DNA of 64,000 bases from Sinohyriopsis cumingii (GCA_028554795.2 CM068842.1:53209608-53273607), one strand, 5' to 3'; numbered from the stretch's first letter, positions 1-19,603 are shown. Numbers and translations: made by a program. The notes: generated by a model not told the origin, from the letters alone.

Positions 1-524
1 ACGAATACGTATCTATGGAGTGCTCGTAACAGCAAAAATGTATTCCCAATCCGATTACCAAGCTGTACTCGATGCCTAGCAAGGATACATTAATTACCAG
101 AGTGGAGTTCGAGACCGTGTTTTCCCCAAAACAGGTTTTTGATTTGCAGGCAGTACAATTGAAGAAACACGTGTGTTAGTGTATATTGATCAGTTTTTCA
201 GTGCATAAAGAACTTCACTTGAAGCTATCGCGGGTTACACCCAACCTAGGTTCACCTAGTATTTATATACATTTGTATACACTTACGTGTGACGCAAGAT
301 TAGTATCATGGGTTATAGAGATTCGGCTCAGTTAAGTAAAAGACATAAACCGGTCATAAAGGTATTACTCCGTGTTTGGGTATAAGTACATTGGGTTATA
401 TTTCACTCCGAAACTTATTAGGACGAAGCAAAGGAAGAACTCCTAATTCAAGCAGATAAGTCTCAACATAACATTAGGTATTATTTAAAATAAGTTAGGC
501 AAATTTTAAATTTTCTGTAAAAGA
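1..524. other. AT-rich intergenic DNA
   Basis: No coding region, RNA gene or repeat that I recognise. It ends where the LINE relic begins. Confidence 0.5.
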
Positions 525-1090
525 AGCCATGAGACTATTTGATGCTATGATCGCACCTGCTTTAACTTATGTCACTGAAACTTGGGGGTATGATTATTCA
601 TATAAAGTTGATTGGTGTTTTCAACACCTTCCAAGACATACTCCCTTAACTACGAGGATAATTGGAAAGATTTTCTCTTTGTTGTAACTATTATTGTAAA
701 TGTATCAAGTATTGGATTATGTTGATTAGAATGGATGATAACGATGTTATATTATGCTTAAAAATATGGGCGAATCACGTAAAGTCACATGTTTTCAATG
801 TTAAAGACATTCAGATATGGATTTGGTTATATTTGGTTCGCACAGGATGTATGAGAGGAAAAATAGTCTTGTTCAATATCAGCCAACGTCTTAAAGACAA
901 TTTAATTTAGGATTGCAATTCTGCTGTTAATAAATCACATAAAGCATAATAAATGTTAGGATATTTTTTTTGTTCAGTTTTAAATAACCATTTATGTATC
1001 CACCCTTATACAAAATGGTTTAGCCAGACTCGGATGTTCCACTCATAATTTAGCTGCAGAGAAAGGACGGAATAATGCATAACTCCAGAT
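525..1090 (+). pseudogene. Decayed non-LTR retrotransposon (LINE) ORF2 C-terminus
   Basis: Plus-strand frames read RLFDAMIAPALTY followed by an ETWGY-like block, then KYWI, WANHVKSH and QRLKDNLI. This order is typical of the region after the reverse transcriptase palm in RTE/CR1-like LINEs (LFD..V.P.LTYG.E.WG, later W..VK and QR.KDQ). Frames shift and stops interrupt it, so it is a dead fragment. The assignment rests on motif order only; no catalytic YADD is present here. The boundaries are approximate. Confidence 0.5.
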
Positions 1091-1447
1091 CAATAGCCAA
1101 AACCAACCATGTCAAAAATAATATATTCTCTAATAAGTCTAGAAACCGATACATAACGTCTCAACTTACACAATAGGTCTTTTCAGCATTTCATTGAAGA
1201 GAGCAAATGTACATGTAACTATATTATTCTTTTATTTACCAACTTGCAATATCACATCTATGCTATTTTCCGTTTCATCTTCCTGCATATTTCTATTGTG
1301 GTTGCTGGATTGTTTCTTTCTTAATATGTTATTTCACTGTATTAAATTAATTTGTAATATGGCGTGTACATTATTGCAATATTGTTGTCACTGTAGTATT
1401 GTGTGTTCATGACTTACAATAAAAAATAAACCGTTATCTTTGCTGTA

Positions 1448-1516
1448 GTAGTAGTAGTAGTAATAATAATAATAATAATAATGATAAAAATTATTATTAT
1501 TATTATTATTATTATT
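1448..1516. repeat. (TAG)n/(TAA)n/(ATT)n trinucleotide microsatellite
   Basis: A run of TAG, then AAT units, then ATT units with one short interruption. Open frames over it are artefacts of the repeat. Confidence 0.9.
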
Positions 1517-1961
1517 TGTGGTCTTTTCCGTTTTCGACCAGCAAGTATTTTACATTTTAAAGAATTTGCCATTGTCGTGTTCTTTATCTCCAATGAATTT
1601 AAGTTTTGTTGCATATCAAGTACATCAAACCTTCGATAGGTCAGTTACTCGAATACTAGATAACATTCAAATGATTAATTCAGTCAGGAGTGGAACATCT
1701 TTTTTCTATTAAATTTGCTAGGGTTTTACATATATCCCAAAATGACCACCAAACATGGTATTAACTTAAATTGTCTTGTATCCTAATAGTTGCCTCCATA
1801 TGCTTACCAAAACTAACACACACACACGCACACAAGCACGCACACACATTCATGTATTTCTGCATGCATATTAACATAGAAAGACCAACCCCAAATAGTT
1901 AGGTTTTGCATGTTTTCGTGAAATTTCATGTGATTTCCTGCTGTGTAAGAATAGGTTAGTT

Positions 1962-2103
<142 letters not shown>

Positions 2104-2806
2104 TGTACAAATCGAAGATTTTTATGCCCATATAAGTAATTATTTCATTGGGTGTATGACTGGTTTCATAAATGCGCCTCACAAATTCTGCATTTCGACC
2201 AGTAATAGGACTTTTGCATTTATCACCTGGTCAAAAGCCATGAGTTTGGATGGGGTAGGAGGATACTCATTGCAAGTCTTTGTCTATATAATATCGACTG
2301 CCGTCATTTCCGCTCCATGCAAACTCTCTGAACGGACCAAACAATTCATGTAAGTTATTTTAACTGAACTTTCATGCAAAAGAGTTGTACATGCTTCCAT
2401 AATTACTAATTTTAGCATTTATTCTGCTGAGAAAAGCGGAAATAGAGAACAATATGTCAGTATGATGTAAAAAGTTAAAAAAGATATATTTGATTCCGTC
2501 ATGCTTTGCGTTAAACGATTAAATACTTGTAACTGAATTGAACGGAATTCATATTTAACAATGTACAACCCTGTCCAAGATGCACGAATCTCTTTGATGT
2601 GGCAAGAACATTCGTATCCTTTACATTCTAGACGGGTTACTCAGATTTAGTATCATTTTAGCTGCAGCTTTATCACCTGTGGCGATGACCTACAAATATA
2701 ACACGAAATTACATTGTATTTATTTCTTGTTAATTGCCAGAACGAGTCACCGATCAGACCATGTTTCCGGAATATGTATATATGGTCAATCTGCTTTTGG
2801 GAAAAG

Positions 2807-2815
2807 TATATAAAA
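2807..2815 (+). promoter_or_regulatory. TATA box of the repeat-protein gene
   Basis: TATATAAAA lies about 30 nt before a likely start site near 2838. A short exon follows that ends at a consensus donor (GTAAGT) after position 2886. The inferred 5' UTR exon (about 2838-2886) joins the acceptor at 3928. Inferred from signals only, without transcript support. Confidence 0.5.
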
Positions 2816-3372
2816 TGCATCGGATTCAATGAGTGGGCAGATCAGGAGGCCGAGAACACGTAACTTCGTTGGCCATATCACCTCATGTAAGTTTAAACAC
2901 TCAATCCTTTCTTTCCTCTTTGCTATTTTTCGTTTCTTACACCTTTTTCTCACCTTTCTTGAAAATTATCAGTCGTAAGCTTTTTCTATAAATTTGCAAT
3001 CAATGTTTTAAAGCAATAATACATGTTTATTCTCCAATGTCTATGATTACGCTACTCAAAATGTTGAGGAATATTTGGCGAACAATACAATAATTGTAAT
3101 CATCGAAAAAGGTAGGTCTTGGAAATGCGGTCAGATATTACGTCATTAATTAAAAATCGTTCCCCTCGTAAATTAATGTGCTTCATTTGACACGTAGCAA
3201 AGCAGTTTAATCTTGTTTTACTAATTTAAATTTTGTCAAAGTCTACTCTAAAAATTTTTAATATAAATGTTACAAAAGAGCGAGATCCTAAAGATACAAA
3301 TAAAACTAGGTGCTGAAACCACCACCACCACCACCACAGCAACAAGAATACGAGTTCATTTAATATTCAGAA

Positions 3373-3375
<3 letters not shown>

Positions 3376-3447
<72 letters not shown>
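3376..3447. repeat. (TA)n microsatellite in intron 1
   Basis: A pure TA run of about 70 bp inside the intron between the 5' UTR exon and the signal-peptide exon. Confidence 0.95.
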
Positions 3448-3454
<7 letters not shown>

Positions 3455-3933
3455 TAATCCTTTAAAGTTCCTCACACCACAACCAACCCACCCTCACATT
3501 CAAGAATGGTAGGAAGTAAATGTATGAGCCAGCGTCAGTCACTACAGAGGTCACACTTTCTTTATACCATAGTTTCTCGATATCAGTTAAATTTGTAGAT
3601 TAGGAATACATATATCTCTTCATAACTTATCGCACCCAATTTCTACATCGTATATTTGTCTACATTTTCTGTCTCATTCCGGTTTACTCGGAATCGTAAA
3701 ATGTCGTAAATTGTAACATATAGACCTATTTTTTAGTGTGTAAACACTATGCCGAAAGAGTTATTTTCAACGAAATCATACTTTCATGTAAGTAGGGTTA
3801 GTGTATTCTGCTAATAGCAAATCAAAGTTTTTAAAGAGACCAGTCAGTTATATCATAATAAGGTAGACAAAGGTATTTTTTAAATCACTTTTCAACAAAC
3901 TTTTCACTTCTGAAACTTTGATTGCAGGAAAGA

Positions 3934-11517
<7,584 letters not shown>

Positions 11518-11613
11518 ATCGTCAAGATTATAAATATAATGAAAATATCACCTGCTGTGATCTGTTGATTTGTTGATGACGTTACTGTTCAGTATTTACT
11601 ATGTAATTCTGAC

Positions 11614-11619
11614 AATAAA
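11614..11619 (+). terminator. Polyadenylation signal AATAAA of the repeat-protein gene
   Basis: AATAAA lies about 97 nt after the TAA at 11515-11517. It marks the likely 3' end of the gene. Confidence 0.6.
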
Positions 11620-11750
11620 ATGGGCTACAATGTAATAATGGCAATCCGAAGATATCTTATTTACTCAAGTTACTGACGAGGACCTCATTTCTAAATGACT
11701 GTCGAGGACATCATTTCTAGATTAAAAACCCGATGCGACTGAGCATAATT

Positions 11751-11811
<61 letters not shown>

Positions 11812-12232
11812 GAGACAGAAGGAGCTCATAGAAGATTAAGAATTCAGATGGGGCCCTATGGATGTTTAAAAACAGGATGAAAATATGAGAATTTGAATGT
11901 AATGGGCCTGTACGGATCCATTTTAAAGTTTACATTGGGCAGTTATGGGGGAATGTGGAAATTGAATATGACTTGACGGTGGGGGTGGGAATATAATGGG
12001 AAGGTATGGCATGTGATGGAAAATTTTACTGATGATGAGACGGAAAAATACACATATAATTACAGACAACACTCACATTTCATAACTGGGGAAAATAATG
12101 GAAAATCCAAGATATGATATAGTTTTCTTCTTCTCGATTAGGAAAGTAAGAATCGCAACACTTGATTAAAACATGGACTGCTCTTTTCGCTATATTCACA
12201 GCTGTTAGTGTCTGTGTGTGTGTGTGTATGTA

Positions 12233-12264
<32 letters not shown>

Positions 12265-12654
12265 AGAAAGAACAAACTTGTACACATTTTAATAATTTTC
12301 AATTTTAATTAATTTTATAAGAAAATAATATATGCGTTGAGTTTCAAATAGAAAATCAAATTCACTAATAAGTTTGTCCTCAAAAATTTACATGGAACAG
12401 GTGTGGTGACGTCACGGTACTGGACTTCGGCAACCATATGGCAAGTTTGTGACCTGAATACGCGCTTTTCTAGGGAGAGACAATAACAGTGGAGATATAA
12501 ACATATATGAAACATATGCATAGATTGATGAACATCAATCTGTCTCACCGAAACTATAAAATCGACTAAACTTGTTTTAGATAAGAGAGTATATATGTTT
12601 AGAGGCAAAGATAAAGTATAAATAGACAATCGATTAAAAATATATTAGGCAAGA
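11620..12654. other. Intergenic DNA with CT, GT and GA microsatellites
   Basis: A (CT)n run lies at 11755-11806 and a (GT)n(GA)n run at 12203-12268. No gene is recognised. The outer end of the older Polinton should lie here, but I find no copy of its terminal repeat. Confidence 0.6.
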
Positions 12655-12681
12655 AAGCAAATCTTTTCGAAGCATATGAGT

Positions 12682-12697
12682 GGCTCTGAAAAGTGCC
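12682..12697 (-). terminator. Histone-type 3' stem-loop after the old small Arg-rich gene
   Basis: The minus strand reads GGCACTTTTCAGAGCC followed by ACTCA. One stem pair is mismatched, as expected in a decayed copy. A CGAAAAGA block follows. It lies about 28 nt past the stop at 12726-12728. Confidence 0.6.
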
Positions 12698-12725
12698 TTA
12701 TTTTTATGTTGTTAACACCATTTCG

Positions 12726-12959
12726 TTAACATAGAGGGTATTGCATAGGTCGTCTTCTCTTCTTCAAACTTCTTCTGACTTCTGGACCGTAGATGAGGAC
12801 TTTCGTCAAACAGCCTTGTCTCTCCACACAGATCCTTCTTTTACAAAAGCTCTCATCGGTGATCCGGATGATTGTACATGGTGATGTGACCTACATGGGT
12901 AAGTCCATACGGAACAGCATTGACGATACGAGAGCTGATGATTCAACGTTAGTCCACAT
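12726..12959 (-). pseudogene. Old copy of the small Arg-rich terminal gene
   Basis: The start reads MWTNVESSALVSSMLFRMD, matching the young copy's MWTTVESSTFVSSMMFRTD (34028-34264). The first frame stops early. Downstream, RQGCL and an Arg-rich stretch matching the young C-terminus continue in another frame to PLC and a stop. It diverges from the coiled-coil gene at 13193, with CCAAT and TGACGTCA motifs between, as in the young element. Confidence 0.75.
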
Positions 12960-13192
12960 CTTCTGATGAGAACAGGTGAAGAGAATGAAGTGAACCGGGG
13001 TTATTTCTGGTGAAAGAGCGGATCGAAACGGGTTGAGTGTTTCACCAATCCTAACACGCATTACAAAATTCATTCTCAGTCTTCCAATCTGTCTGTCTTC
13101 CAATCCGAAGAGAGCTGACTGTGACGTCACATTTCCTACATAGATGTGTTAGCGTCTGTGCTCAGTGAATCAATGCGACGGAGTTTTCAAAC

Positions 13193-13800
13193 ATGACGGA
13201 AACTAAGAAGACGGTGAATTACGGTGCACCGGCCGTGGCGACGAGAAGCGATGGCATAGCAGTGGTAACCAAAGTCAACACAGTCCAACTTCCAGAAGAG
13301 ACTGATTTTATATGGAATTTAGTGGATTTTCTCTTTTCGTCGCAAGAATTTGTTCCGGTACCAGCACCTTCACCACCTTCTCCTTCCTTACGACACGTCG
13401 AGGATTGTAAACAGAGACAATAAGATGAATTGGAGAGAATATTACAGCGGCAGAAAGAAGCAGAACAAGATTTTCTCCTTCAACAACAACATTAACAGCA
13501 ATAAGAAGAGGCAAGAAGAAGGAAATGACAGGAAGAAGAAGAAGCAGCAGAAAAGTAATACTGTCAAGGAGAAAAGTAGGACAGTGAAAGTCAAACAGTG
13601 ACGGTACTCTAAGACATTTTGGCAGCGTATAGGAGTCTGAAACAAATGAGAAAAAGACCTTCCCGAGCCAAACAGCCCAATCCTGTTACTACACCTGAGA
13701 TACCAGCCCTAGTGATTTCTACCAAGTCATCGACAGGAGCAAGTCCAGAAGTAGGCCTTGGCCATGGTAAAGGCTTAAAGCAGTTAAAGCTGATTGCTTC
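13193..13800 (+). pseudogene. Old copy of the coiled-coil gene with GRGKG-like tail
   Basis: It starts MTETKKTVNYGAPA, parallel to MTETQKMIHWGAPA in the young gene at 33257-33808. It has FVDF-like and SQEFVP blocks, then a stop and frameshifts through the former Gln-rich coiled coil, and resumes with RSLKQM, RPSRAKQPNPVT and a GHGKGLKQLKLI tail. The native stop is lost near 13800 and the frame runs on through a poly-T tract. Confidence 0.8.
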
Positions 13801-13863
13801 CTGTTCCTCAGTTGTTGTTTTTTTTTTTTTTTTTTTTTTTGTTAAAGAATAAAAACAGCCAAC

Positions 13864-13879
13864 GGTCCTTTTAAAGGCC
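13864..13879 (+). terminator. Histone-type 3' stem-loop after the old coiled-coil gene
   Basis: GGTCCTTTTAAAGGCC is followed directly by ACCCA, then TCTCTCGAAAAGAGAT. The stem is partly degraded. Position and strand match the young copy's signal. Confidence 0.65.
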
Positions 13880-13991
13880 ACCCACTTCTCTCGAAAAGAG
13901 ATCGCAATCATTTTGCCAAAATCAATTAAAACTCAAAATCTCTTTTTATGTTCCATGATGTGTGTGTGTGTGTGTGCGCGAGTGTAGGTCC

Positions 13992-14556
13992 TTATTCTAA
14001 AAACCAAGAGACACTTACGTTTTCTGTCTCGTCCATTCTGGTAAAAATTTTACAATCCAATTCACAACACAATAATACAAAAAGTTCACAGACTTCTGTG
14101 TATTTGGTCACTCTCTCTGTTTTTTGAATTTCTTCACTTTCACAGGGGCTTCCTCCTCTTCTTCCACACTTTCTCTTCGATTTCTTTTCTTCTAATGTTT
14201 TCTTTCTGGACGTGTATGGGTTCTTCCTTTTGGGAGGGTACCTCTTCTTTTTGTTCGGAACCCCTCTCTTCCTTTTGCTCCTGTTGCTTCTTAGGGCAGT
14301 CTGATGACCAACGTTCTTTCTCTTGACAATAATAGCACGTATCTTGATCTTTGTCTCTTCTGACACCTGTCTTGCCTTTTTGACGATCTGGACATCATGT
14401 AGCCCAATGCCCTTTCGTCTTACAGATATAGCAAGTATATTGACTTTTATCTCGAAAGGATGGGGAGTAGTCCGTCGGCTTGTCTGAAGAATACTTTCGT
14501 ATGACACCTTGCAAAGCTCTTGTCAGAAGTTCGATCTGTGTGGGCTCTTCAATCGT
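13992..14556 (-). pseudogene. Old copy of the CCHC zinc-knuckle gene
   Basis: Frames read SSDKPTDYSPSFRDKSQ, then CYICKTKGHW with a stop just after, then a Lys/Arg/Glu-rich region in shifted frames, ending CCELDCK. This parallels the young gene at 32467-33061. The first knuckle lacks its last Cys because of the stop. It lies head-to-head with the old PolB, as in the young element. Confidence 0.75.
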
Positions 14557-14689
14557 TCTGGTAGGTTTGAGAGTGAAATGAACACTGGAAGGGAAGACAC
14601 TGATCATTTATATAGGGAAGACACTGGTCTAACATCGATTTAGGGACCCATAGCGTTTAATATTTAGTCATTTGACTTTTGCCGTCAAG

Positions 14690-17600
14690 ATGAAACAATC
14701 GCATCATTTCTTGTTGAAAGGAGAAGAAAGTAAGAGGCATACACGTGACTTATCGCCTCGCACAGTAGCTGAAGTCTTGGCTCAAATTCATGCCACCTAA
14801 CCAAAGTTCATCACCGTTAGTAAACCCTGAAAAGTACTACTACTTTATGGAGACCGATAAACGCTTCTCAAGAATATTTAGAACAACGGGTTACAAGTAC
14901 AAGGTGAAGTTTAAAGATTTCAAGTCCGACATATTCCTGGAGAAGCAGGAGAGTTCATCACCTAGGTGTGGGACTCTTTGTTAACCACACTAAAACGACA
15001 ATGTCAAGCCAAAGAAGACGATTGTTTGAGACCTTCCATTCATCACTACAGTTTGAAGTCCCCTGTTTGGATCGAGTTTAGCAGCCTAGCAAAACTGACA
15101 CCTTCCAAAGTCATCGACATGATTCAACACGTGCAACAATCCAGCGAAAAGTTTCACACTATTGATGGAAAAGCGACACTGTTCATTACCCACGTGTATC
15201 TTTCCCAAGGGACAAGACACAAAAAGTTGTTTTTGGTGGACGACCTTCGCATCACCAAAAGGAACCTCTTCCGAATTAACGACCCTCAAGACAAGATGTG
15301 TTTAGCCCGTGCCATCGTGGTGGGACGAACGTATGCCAACAAGAACGACACGGTAGAATGGAAATGAACCTGGAAAACTATTCAAAAATCGAACCGAGAC
15401 AAACAACAAAGAGAAGCAGAACTCTTGTTACAGCAATCGGGGCTATCCAACGACACACCCTGTGGCATTTCTGAAATGCAAAAATTGCAAGATGTCCTGG
15501 CTACACGCAACACCTTTAAAGTGCACCCTCAAGAAGTGCGCTGACCTTTGTTGTTTCGAGGGAAAAATTTCAAAGACGGAACATACATTTACGTCTATCA
15601 TCACGATAAACAGTTTTATACCATTACCAGTATTGGCCCTTTCCTGGGCTACATTTATTACTGTGAGAAATGTGACAATGTCTATAACAATCGAGAGCAA
15701 ACCAAGTATTGTGCATCGAAATGCTCAGGATGTTTGGCCTCTAAACCTTATCTTGACGAAGGAAAGGAACGAGTGCATTACCCTGCTTGTCAGCGCACTT
15801 TTGCCAGCGCCGCTTGTCACCAACAACATCTGAAGACGCAAGGTTCACAACAGAAAGTGCTTGTCAACTCATGAGTTTGTGCTCTACTTGTGGACAAGGC
15901 ATACGTACCAATAATGCCAGGTCTCACCTATGTTCAGGCAAGAAGCGATGTCACATTTGTCACCAAATCGTTGACTTCGAACACGAATGCTACATTCAAA
16001 AATACCATTCAAAACGTGAAGAAGAAGGTGACCAGAAGAAAGACATTTCATCTTTTTCGATTCCGAATGCATGCAAGAGAACGGCATTCACACTCCTAAT
16101 TTCTGCGTGGCATCCAAGACCCTATCTTTAGTCATTGCTTTCACTGCAGCAAGATTCCTGGATGACGTGAAAAAATATTTCGGGACATCGATCATTATGC
16201 AGATTGTCATCGCCACGCCACGATGATGGCTCAGAATTTCTCGGGATACGATGGACAGTTTCTTTTGAGATATTATACGAAACAAAGTACCGAACGTTCT
16301 TAAGCGACTTTGAACGGAGCCAAAATAATCTACATGTAACCGAGTGCAATTTAAAGATTCGATGAGTTACTTGGCTATGCTTAAAACATTCGGAATGACA
16401 GAAATTGCAAAAAGCTTATTTTCCACACTTTTTCAATACCGAAGCCAATCAACACGCTGTTCTGCCTAATTTACCTGAGGCTCACTAATACGATTCCGAC
16501 AACATGCGCACAGAACAACGATAAGCTTTCTTAGCTTTGTACCACACTCACGTCTCAAACCCTTTCAACCTTCAGGAACAAATGTTAAAGTATTGTCTAT
16601 CGGCATCGACATTTTACGGTGTTGGGGATGGAAAATTTAGAGAATTCTTCATGGAGCACGGAGGGATCTATCCTTTGAAAGAAGCCTGCATCATTGCCAA
16701 AACATGTTCCTTTGTGTACCGCCAACGATTCATGCCCGAAAACACCCTAGCTGTCATAGGCCCTCAAACGACTCAAACGACCAACTGTGTCAAACGTCAA
16801 TACGCGGTCAAAGCCCTACGCTGGCTACATTACATGTGCGACAAGGAAGACAAATGGATCCACGTATTAGGTGGATAGCTGAGACTTAGAAAACCCCATG
16901 ACCGTGTACGAGTTTAAAGACTGCTTATTTCACGGATGTCGCATCTACTACCCTCCACGTGACACTAAAAATTAATGTTTACAACGTACCATGGAAGATT
17001 TGTATCAGACCACTTGTCGGCGGCGTTTGAAGTTAGAACAGTAAGGATACCAAGTGATGGAAATGTGGGAACACGAGTACGATCACCGTTTGAAAACCGA
17101 TCTAGAGTTTAAACGCATCGTGGAATGCTACAAGTTGGTGGACCCACTGAACCCTCGGAACAGTTTGTACGGAGGACGGACGAATGCCACCTGTTTTCTG
17201 TACTACGCCAATGATGATAAAGGAGAAGAAATCAAATACATGGGGTGTGCTTGCTGTATCCTTACGTGTGCAAATATTGTCCCGCAGGACTCCCTTAATT
17301 ACTGACGGAACAAATCGACCTGGACAATATTCGACAATACGAAGGATTGATCAAGTGCAAAGTCCTGCCTCCCATGGACTTGTACCATCCCGTTTTACCT
17401 CACCAAAGCCAGGAAAACTGATCTTTCATTTGTGCTGTACTTGTGCCGAAACGTGCAACTAGGACCGACCTTGTCAGCACACCCAGGAAGAACGTGCCTT
17501 GACGGGAACGTGGGTCAGCGTGGAATTGTTTAAAGCTCTGGACCTGGGATATCCTGGGATACCAATTGTTAAAAATGTACGAAATTTACCACTTTCCCAA

Positions 17601-18483
17601 AACAGAAAGATCCCACAATGGTGAGCAAACTCAGAAAGGCATTTTTCGTAGACCATGTGGATGCCTTTGCGAAATTGAAACAAGAAGCCAGTGGCTATCC
17701 CTACTGGTGCCACACTTCCGAAGACCAAACGAAATTCAAAAAGAAATACTGGGAGCAGGAAGGCATCACTTTAGACCACATCGAGAAAAACGATGGCAGG
17801 CCATCGTTTGCCAGAGTGATGTTAAATTGCTTGTGGGGAAAAATGGCAGAACGACCGTGTTTACCTAAGACAGAGTATTTGACAGAACCTTCCCGCTACT
17901 TCCAGATGATTCACGACAAAACTAAATACACAGAACACGTGGTGGTCCTTCATTAGGATTTAATCTTAGTCAGGTATGAAGAAGATCTTGACTTTGTAGA
18001 AGCCGACGAATTTGGAAATGTCATCATTGCGGCTTACGTGAAAGCCCATGCTCGCTTAAAATTCTACGAAGTTTTAGAACTGTTAGGAGATCACTTGCTG
18101 TATTTTGATACAAACAGATCTACATCGATCGCCTGGTTCACTGTTACCCTAAAATCAAGGAAGACTTTTAGGAGCCTGGACGGATGAGCAGCCCGACTAC
18201 AAGATTCTAAGTTTTGCTAGCGGCAGTTCTAAAAAAGAACGGATACTAATACCGGGACAAACAAGGAGAAGTGCACAAAGGGAAAGGATCGACTACCAAT
18301 TATCGCACCAGTCGAGTTGTGAAAACTTTGGCGTGCTGAAAGAAGCGATATGGTTTGGACAGGATGGAAACTGTAAATTGACCACCTACGAACCGCACAA
18401 GATTGAACGTTTACCCACACACCAAATTGTCAGTCGACCTTTGGAAAATGTGTATCAAATAGTGTACCACATGCGAGTGCGGC
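14690..18483 (+). pseudogene. Old PolB pseudogene, interrupted near its 3' end by the young Polinton
   Basis: It begins MKQSHHFLL and keeps recognisable blocks of Polinton-type family B polymerase: the N-terminal LVNPEKYY region, the CX2C cluster, an exonuclease II-like AQNFSGYDGQFLL, GGRTNATCF, and a motif B region ending VMLNCLWGKM near 17840. Unlike the young copy it retains the region with LLYFDTN, which corresponds to motif C (YxDTDS in active enzymes) but reads N for the second D. Dozens of stops and shifts interrupt it. The reading frame resumes on the far side of the insert at 34564 and ends at TAA 34614-34616. Confidence 0.9.
18478..18483. repeat. 6-bp target-site duplication, left copy (TGCGGC)
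   Basis: TGCGGC stands immediately before the left terminal repeat and again immediately after the right one (34558-34563). Six base pairs is the expected Maverick/Polinton duplication length. Confidence 0.95.
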
Positions 18484-18496
18484 AGTAGTTAAGTGG

Positions 18497-18756
18497 GATA
18501 CCCTAGGGACAATGGGACTTAGCATTAAAAAGACCCCTGGGACACTCTAGGGACAATGGAAATTTAACATGGAGAAAAATCGTGGGTCACTCTAGAGACA
18601 ATGGGAATTTAACATAGAGAAAAATCGTGGGTCACTCTAAGGACAATGGGAATTTAACATGGAGAAAAATCGTGGGTCACTCTAGGGACAAGGGGAATTG
18701 AACAAGGGGAATAGAGTTTGGACTTGTCTAGGGACAAGGGGAATTGAATATGGGAT
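18497..18756 (+). repeat. Tandem 45-bp units inside the left TIR
   Basis: Six related units each start with a CTCTAGGGACAATGG-like core (units 1, 5 and 6 are more diverged). The right TIR has four. The extra pair matches the AATCGTGGGTCA-ended unit, so copy number changed within one TIR. Confidence 0.9.
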
Positions 18757-18837
18757 TTTTTTTTTTTTTAAATTTTTTTTTTAAAAAAAAAAAGGGGTAG
18801 GCAATTGAAAGGCTATCTCTTTTCGAGAAATATGGCT

Positions 18838-18853
18838 GGCCCTGAAAAGGGCC
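18838..18853 (-). terminator. Histone-type 3' stem-loop, left TIR (after the 79-aa gene)
   Basis: The minus strand reads AAA-GGCCCTTTTCAGGGCC-AGCCA: a six-pair stem with a TTTC loop, identical in stem and loop to one form of the histone mRNA consensus. CGAAAAGAGA follows about 13 nt later, where the U7-binding element lies in histone genes. It begins about 24 nt after the stop codon of the gene at 18878-19117. Confidence 0.8.
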
Positions 18854-18877
18854 TTTGGCTTTCTTCTGCTTCTTCTT

Positions 18878-19117
18878 CTATTTCCTCCATTTCCTCATCC
18901 ATCCCCTAATCTTTCCCCAAATTCCTTTGTTCTTCCTTTTTTCTTTTTCAGGTAACCAGTCTGGGTGACCCATAGCCCTGAACTTCTCTTGTATCTTGAT
19001 CCAATTGTTGTTGAGTTTGTCAAAGGCCTCTTTTTCCTTTAAGTTTTCATTATCCTTTCGTTCTTTATTCCAAACTATACTCTCCACATACGCTAAGAAA
19101 CAATAAACAAAATCCAT
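18878..19117 (-). CDS. Small basic protein at the left end of the young Polinton (79 aa)
   Basis: I do not recognise the family. It starts with a hydrophobic MDFVYCFLAYVESIVW stretch, then a charged Lys/Glu-rich middle with a likely helix (FDKLNNNWIKIQEKFRAM), and ends strongly basic and Trp-rich (GIWGKIRGWMRKWRK). It is the outermost leftward gene and its 3' UTR enters the TIR, where a histone-type stem-loop stands. Its first 16 codons fall in the first unit of the 89-bp tandem array, so the start region is repeated upstream. The tail suggests nucleic-acid or membrane binding, but that is a guess. Confidence 0.6.
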   Translation of the reverse strand: MDFVYCFLAYVESIVWNKERKDNENLKEKEAFDKLNNNWIKIQEKFRAMGHPDWLPEKEKRKNKGIWGKIRGWMRKWRK

Positions 19118-19428
19118 AATCTACTATCCACACAATCGTACGTGAGCGGATACAAAACCCAAACTATACTCTCCACATACGCTAAGAAACAATAAACAAA
19201 ATCCATAATCTACTATCCACGCAATCGTACGTGAGCGGTTACAAAACCCAAACTATACTCTCCACATACGCTAAGAAACAATAAACAAAATCCATAATCT
19301 ACTATCCACACAATCGTACGTGAGCGGTTACAAAACCCAAACTATACTCTCCACATACGCTAAGAAACAATAGACAAAATCCATAATCTACTATCCACAC
19401 AATCGTACGTGAGCAGTTACAAACACAA
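19072..19428 (-). repeat. 89-bp tandem array, four copies, carrying a gene start
   Basis: Copies begin at 19072, 19161, 19250 and 19339, nearly identical. Read on the minus strand, each contains the ATG and first codons of the 79-aa gene plus upstream sequence with GTACGATTG. Only the copy nearest the gene continues into the full reading frame. The others look like duplicated promoter/start segments. Confidence 0.9.
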
Positions 19429-19559
19429 ACACACAAACACATACCCTCGCACTATGAAAAAAGAGTTAGTGTTTATAATCACACTACTCTACCTACACAC
19501 ACACACACACACACACACATTGGCAAATTAATAGTTATTTCTTTTCTAGAGTATTGGGT

Positions 19560-19575
19560 AGCCCTTAAAAGGGCT
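19560..19575 (-). terminator. Histone-like 3' stem-loop after the 102-aa gene
   Basis: The minus strand reads AGCCCTTTTAAGGGCT followed by ACCCA. The outermost stem pair is A-T and the loop ends in A, so it is a variant. AGAAAAGAAAT follows. It starts about 28 nt past the stop at 19604. Confidence 0.65.
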
Positions 19576-19603
19576 GTTTTTTTTGAACTCCAGATGCACC
19601 TAT

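Larger units (their letters stand above)
12655..18483 (+). mobile_element. Older Polinton/Maverick, left part (decayed, plus orientation)
   Basis: From about 12655 the sequence follows the young element's 34340-28820 region in reverse complement. It contains relics of the small Arg-rich gene, the coiled-coil gene with the GRGKG tail, the zinc-knuckle gene and PolB, in the same order and relative orientation. Every gene carries stops or frameshifts. It is interrupted at 18478-18483 by the young element and resumes at 34564. Its outer terminal repeat is not recognisable. Confidence 0.9.
18484..18858 (+). repeat. Left terminal inverted repeat of the young Polinton
   Basis: It is the inverted match of 34282-34557. 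It begins AGTAGTTAAGTGGGATACCC, then has several roughly 45-bp sub-repeats starting CTCTAGGGACAA, an A/T tract, and a histone-type stem-loop at its inner edge. It is about 100 bp longer than the right copy, mainly because it holds two more 45-bp units. Confidence 0.95.
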
